This document shows, piece after piece, positions 14,686-15,693 of a stretch of 15,693 bases of DNA (the stretch's first letter is position 1; the number at the start of each line of letters is the position of its first letter). The stretch lies in NCBI GenBank assembly GCA_030425945.1, contig JAUHZL010000019.1, positions 1 through 15,693 on the forward strand, given 5' to 3'. The DNA comes from Alphaproteobacteria bacterium (GTDB lineage: Bacteria > Pseudomonadota > Alphaproteobacteria > Rhodobacterales > Rhodobacteraceae). Under the pieces are notes generated by a model. The model ran no database searches. It had not been told where the DNA came from and saw only the letters and a list, made by a program, of their open reading frames with translations. Made by a program: the position numbers and the translations under genes.

Positions 14686-15561
14686 TCAGCCCTTCAGGGT
14701 CTTGGCCACTTCCGCTGCGAAATCCTCTTCTTCCTTCTCGATGCCCTCGCCGACTTCCATCCGCACGAAGCCGGTGATCTCGACGCCGGCTTCCTTGGCG
14801 GCGGCCTCGACGGTCAGGTCCGGGTTGATCACGAAGGCCTGGCCCAGCAGAGTGACTTCCGAGAGGAACTTCTTCATCCGGCCTTCGATCATCTTCTCGA
14901 TGACCGCGTCCGGCTTGCCGCTCTCGCGGGCCTGCTCGGTCAGGACGGTGCGCTCGCGCTCGATCAGCGACGGGTCGAGGTCCGCGGCGCCCAGCGAGGC
15001 CGGGTTGACGGCGGCGACGTGCATCGCGATCTGGCGGCCGATGCCGGTGTCGGCGCCCTTCAGCGCGACGAGCACGCCGATCTTGCCCATGCCGTCGGCA
15101 GCCGCGTTGTGCACGTAGGTCACGACGGTGTCGCCGGTCAGCTTGGCCATGCGGCGCAGGGCCATGTTCTCGCCGATCTTGGCGATCGCGTCGGTCAGCG
15201 TGGTCTCGACGGTCTTGCCGTCAACCTCGGCGGCCTTCAGTGCGTCGACGTCGGACACGCCAAGGGCGGTCTGCGCGAACTTCGCGACCATGCCCTGGAA
15301 TTCGGCGTTCTTGGCGACGAAGTCGGTTTCCGAGTTCACCTCGACGGCCACGGCGGTGCCGCCGTCGACGGCGACGGCCACGAGGCCCTCGGCCGCGGTG
15401 CGGCCCGATTTCTTGGCGGCTTTCGCCAGACCCTTGGTGCGCAGCCAGTCGACCGCGGCCTCCATGTTGCCGTCGGTTTCGGTCAGCGCCTTCTTGGCAT
15501 CCATCATGCCGGCGCCGGTCATCTCGCGCAGTTCTTTCACCAACGCAGCGGTAATCGCCAT
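14686..15561 (-). CDS. tsf: Elongation factor Ts
   Basis: EF-Ts is the cytoplasmic guanine-nucleotide exchange factor that releases GDP from EF-Tu during translation. The 291-residue length fits the family. The N-terminal UBA-like domain (about 1-50) reads ITAALVKELREMTGAGMMDA and is followed by VDWLRTKGLAKAAKKSGR. The EF-Tu contact motif TDFVAKN is at 79-85, in VEVNSETDFVAKN. The core domains and a C-terminal segment with KFLSEVTLLGQ follow. The ATG at 15561 gives the conserved MAITAALV start and has a strong AAGGAG seven bases upstream; an in-frame start at 15606 would add 15 residues with no family support. It lies about 110 bases downstream of the apparent rpsB end, the usual rpsB-tsf order, and ends in a clear terminator. 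Confidence 0.97.
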   Translation of the reverse strand: MAITAALVKELREMTGAGMMDAKKALTETDGNMEAAVDWLRTKGLAKAAKKSGRTAAEGLVAVAVDGGTAVAVEVNSETDFVAKNAEFQGMVAKFAQTALGVSDVDALKAAEVDGKTVETTLTDAIAKIGENMALRRMAKLTGDTVVTYVHNAAADGMGKIGVLVALKGADTGIGRQIAMHVAAVNPASLGAADLDPSLIERERTVLTEQARESGKPDAVIEKMIEGRMKKFLSEVTLLGQAFVINPDLTVEAAAKEAGVEITGFVRMEVGEGIEKEEEDFAAEVAKTLKG

Positions 15562-15627
15562 CTGGGGTCTCCTTGAACATGTGACGGGCGCGATGTGCCC
15601 GTCCAAAGTCTCATTTCCATGACAGGA

Positions 15628-15648
15628 CCGGGCCCGCGCGGGGCCCGG
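15628..15648. promoter_or_regulatory. GC-rich hairpin between rpsB and tsf
   Basis: CCGGGCCC (15628-15635) and GGGCCCGG (15641-15648) form a perfect 8-bp stem around GCGCG. On the transcribed minus strand it is not followed by a T run, so it is more likely an attenuating or mRNA-stabilising element between the two genes than a full terminator. The role is inferred from position. Confidence 0.5.
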
Positions 15649-15673
15649 CCTCGATCGGTGCAGGCTGGGGGCC

Positions 15674-15693
15674 TCAGGCCTCGGCGGCGTCGC
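15674..15693 (-). CDS. rpsB: Ribosomal protein S2, last codons (gene mostly outside window)
   Basis: Reading in from the window edge on the minus strand gives GAC GCC GCC GAG GCC TGA, that is D-A-A-E-A-stop. An Ala/Glu-rich tail of this kind is usual for S2 of Rhodobacteraceae, and rpsB directly precedes tsf in most bacteria. With only five residues visible, the call rests mainly on gene order. Confidence 0.6.

Noticed and set aside
14368..15576. 402-residue + strand open frame antisense to tsf
   Set aside because: It is the complement of the certain tsf gene, His/Gly/Asp-biased, with no ribosome site or family motif.

Overview
The window is a GC-rich chromosomal segment from an alphaproteobacterium, most likely Rhodobacteraceae/Paracoccaceae. 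This rests on composition, the Mg-type metal site of HemB, the rpsB-tsf end of the window, and a membrane protein of a type I associate with that group. The taxonomic call is inference. I see no tRNA, rRNA, CRISPR array, insertion sequence or phage gene, and coding density is high apart from one 342-base gap.

Layout. (a) 1-428: 3' end of hflX on the + strand. It converges on a minus-strand run hemB (3616-4617) > SYLF/YSC84-type lipoprotein (2966-3529) > membrane-anchored penicillin-acylase-family hydrolase (466-2940). (b) 4758-8833, + strand: a four-helix membrane protein, then the transcription-repair coupling factor mfd. (c) 8840-12238, minus strand: a tightly overlapping three-gene unit made of an acyl-CoA ligase-like enzyme, a DsbA/FrnE-like thioredoxin-fold protein and a Bcr/CflA-type MFS exporter. 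An XRE-cupin regulator (12305-12934) is divergent from it across 66 bases. (d) 13115-14343, + strand: aroQ and, two bases later, a LuxR-type regulator with an autoinducer-binding-like domain. (e) 14344-14685: a gap rich in inverted repeats. (f) 14686-15693, minus strand: tsf and the last codons of rpsB.

How the parts work together. hemB (tetrapyrrole synthesis), mfd, aroQ (shikimate pathway), hflX and tsf/rpsB are housekeeping genes. The two candidate regulated modules are the ligase-thioredoxin-exporter unit with its divergent XRE-cupin protein, and the aroQ-luxR pair. The LuxR protein lacks a luxI partner in the window and differs from the family pattern at several acyl-homoserine-lactone contact positions. 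The ligase has lost the usual P-loop lysine. Both points bear on what small molecules these modules handle.

The least explained DNA is 14378-14567. In order it holds a 16-bp palindrome, a possible three-way-junction fold and a perfect 14-bp inverted repeat, and it could encode a structured 3' UTR or a small RNA. Both convergent gene pairs share hairpins that overlap or abut their stop codons. I found nothing that is clearly a new biological system; the LuxR solo and this structured gap are the best candidates.
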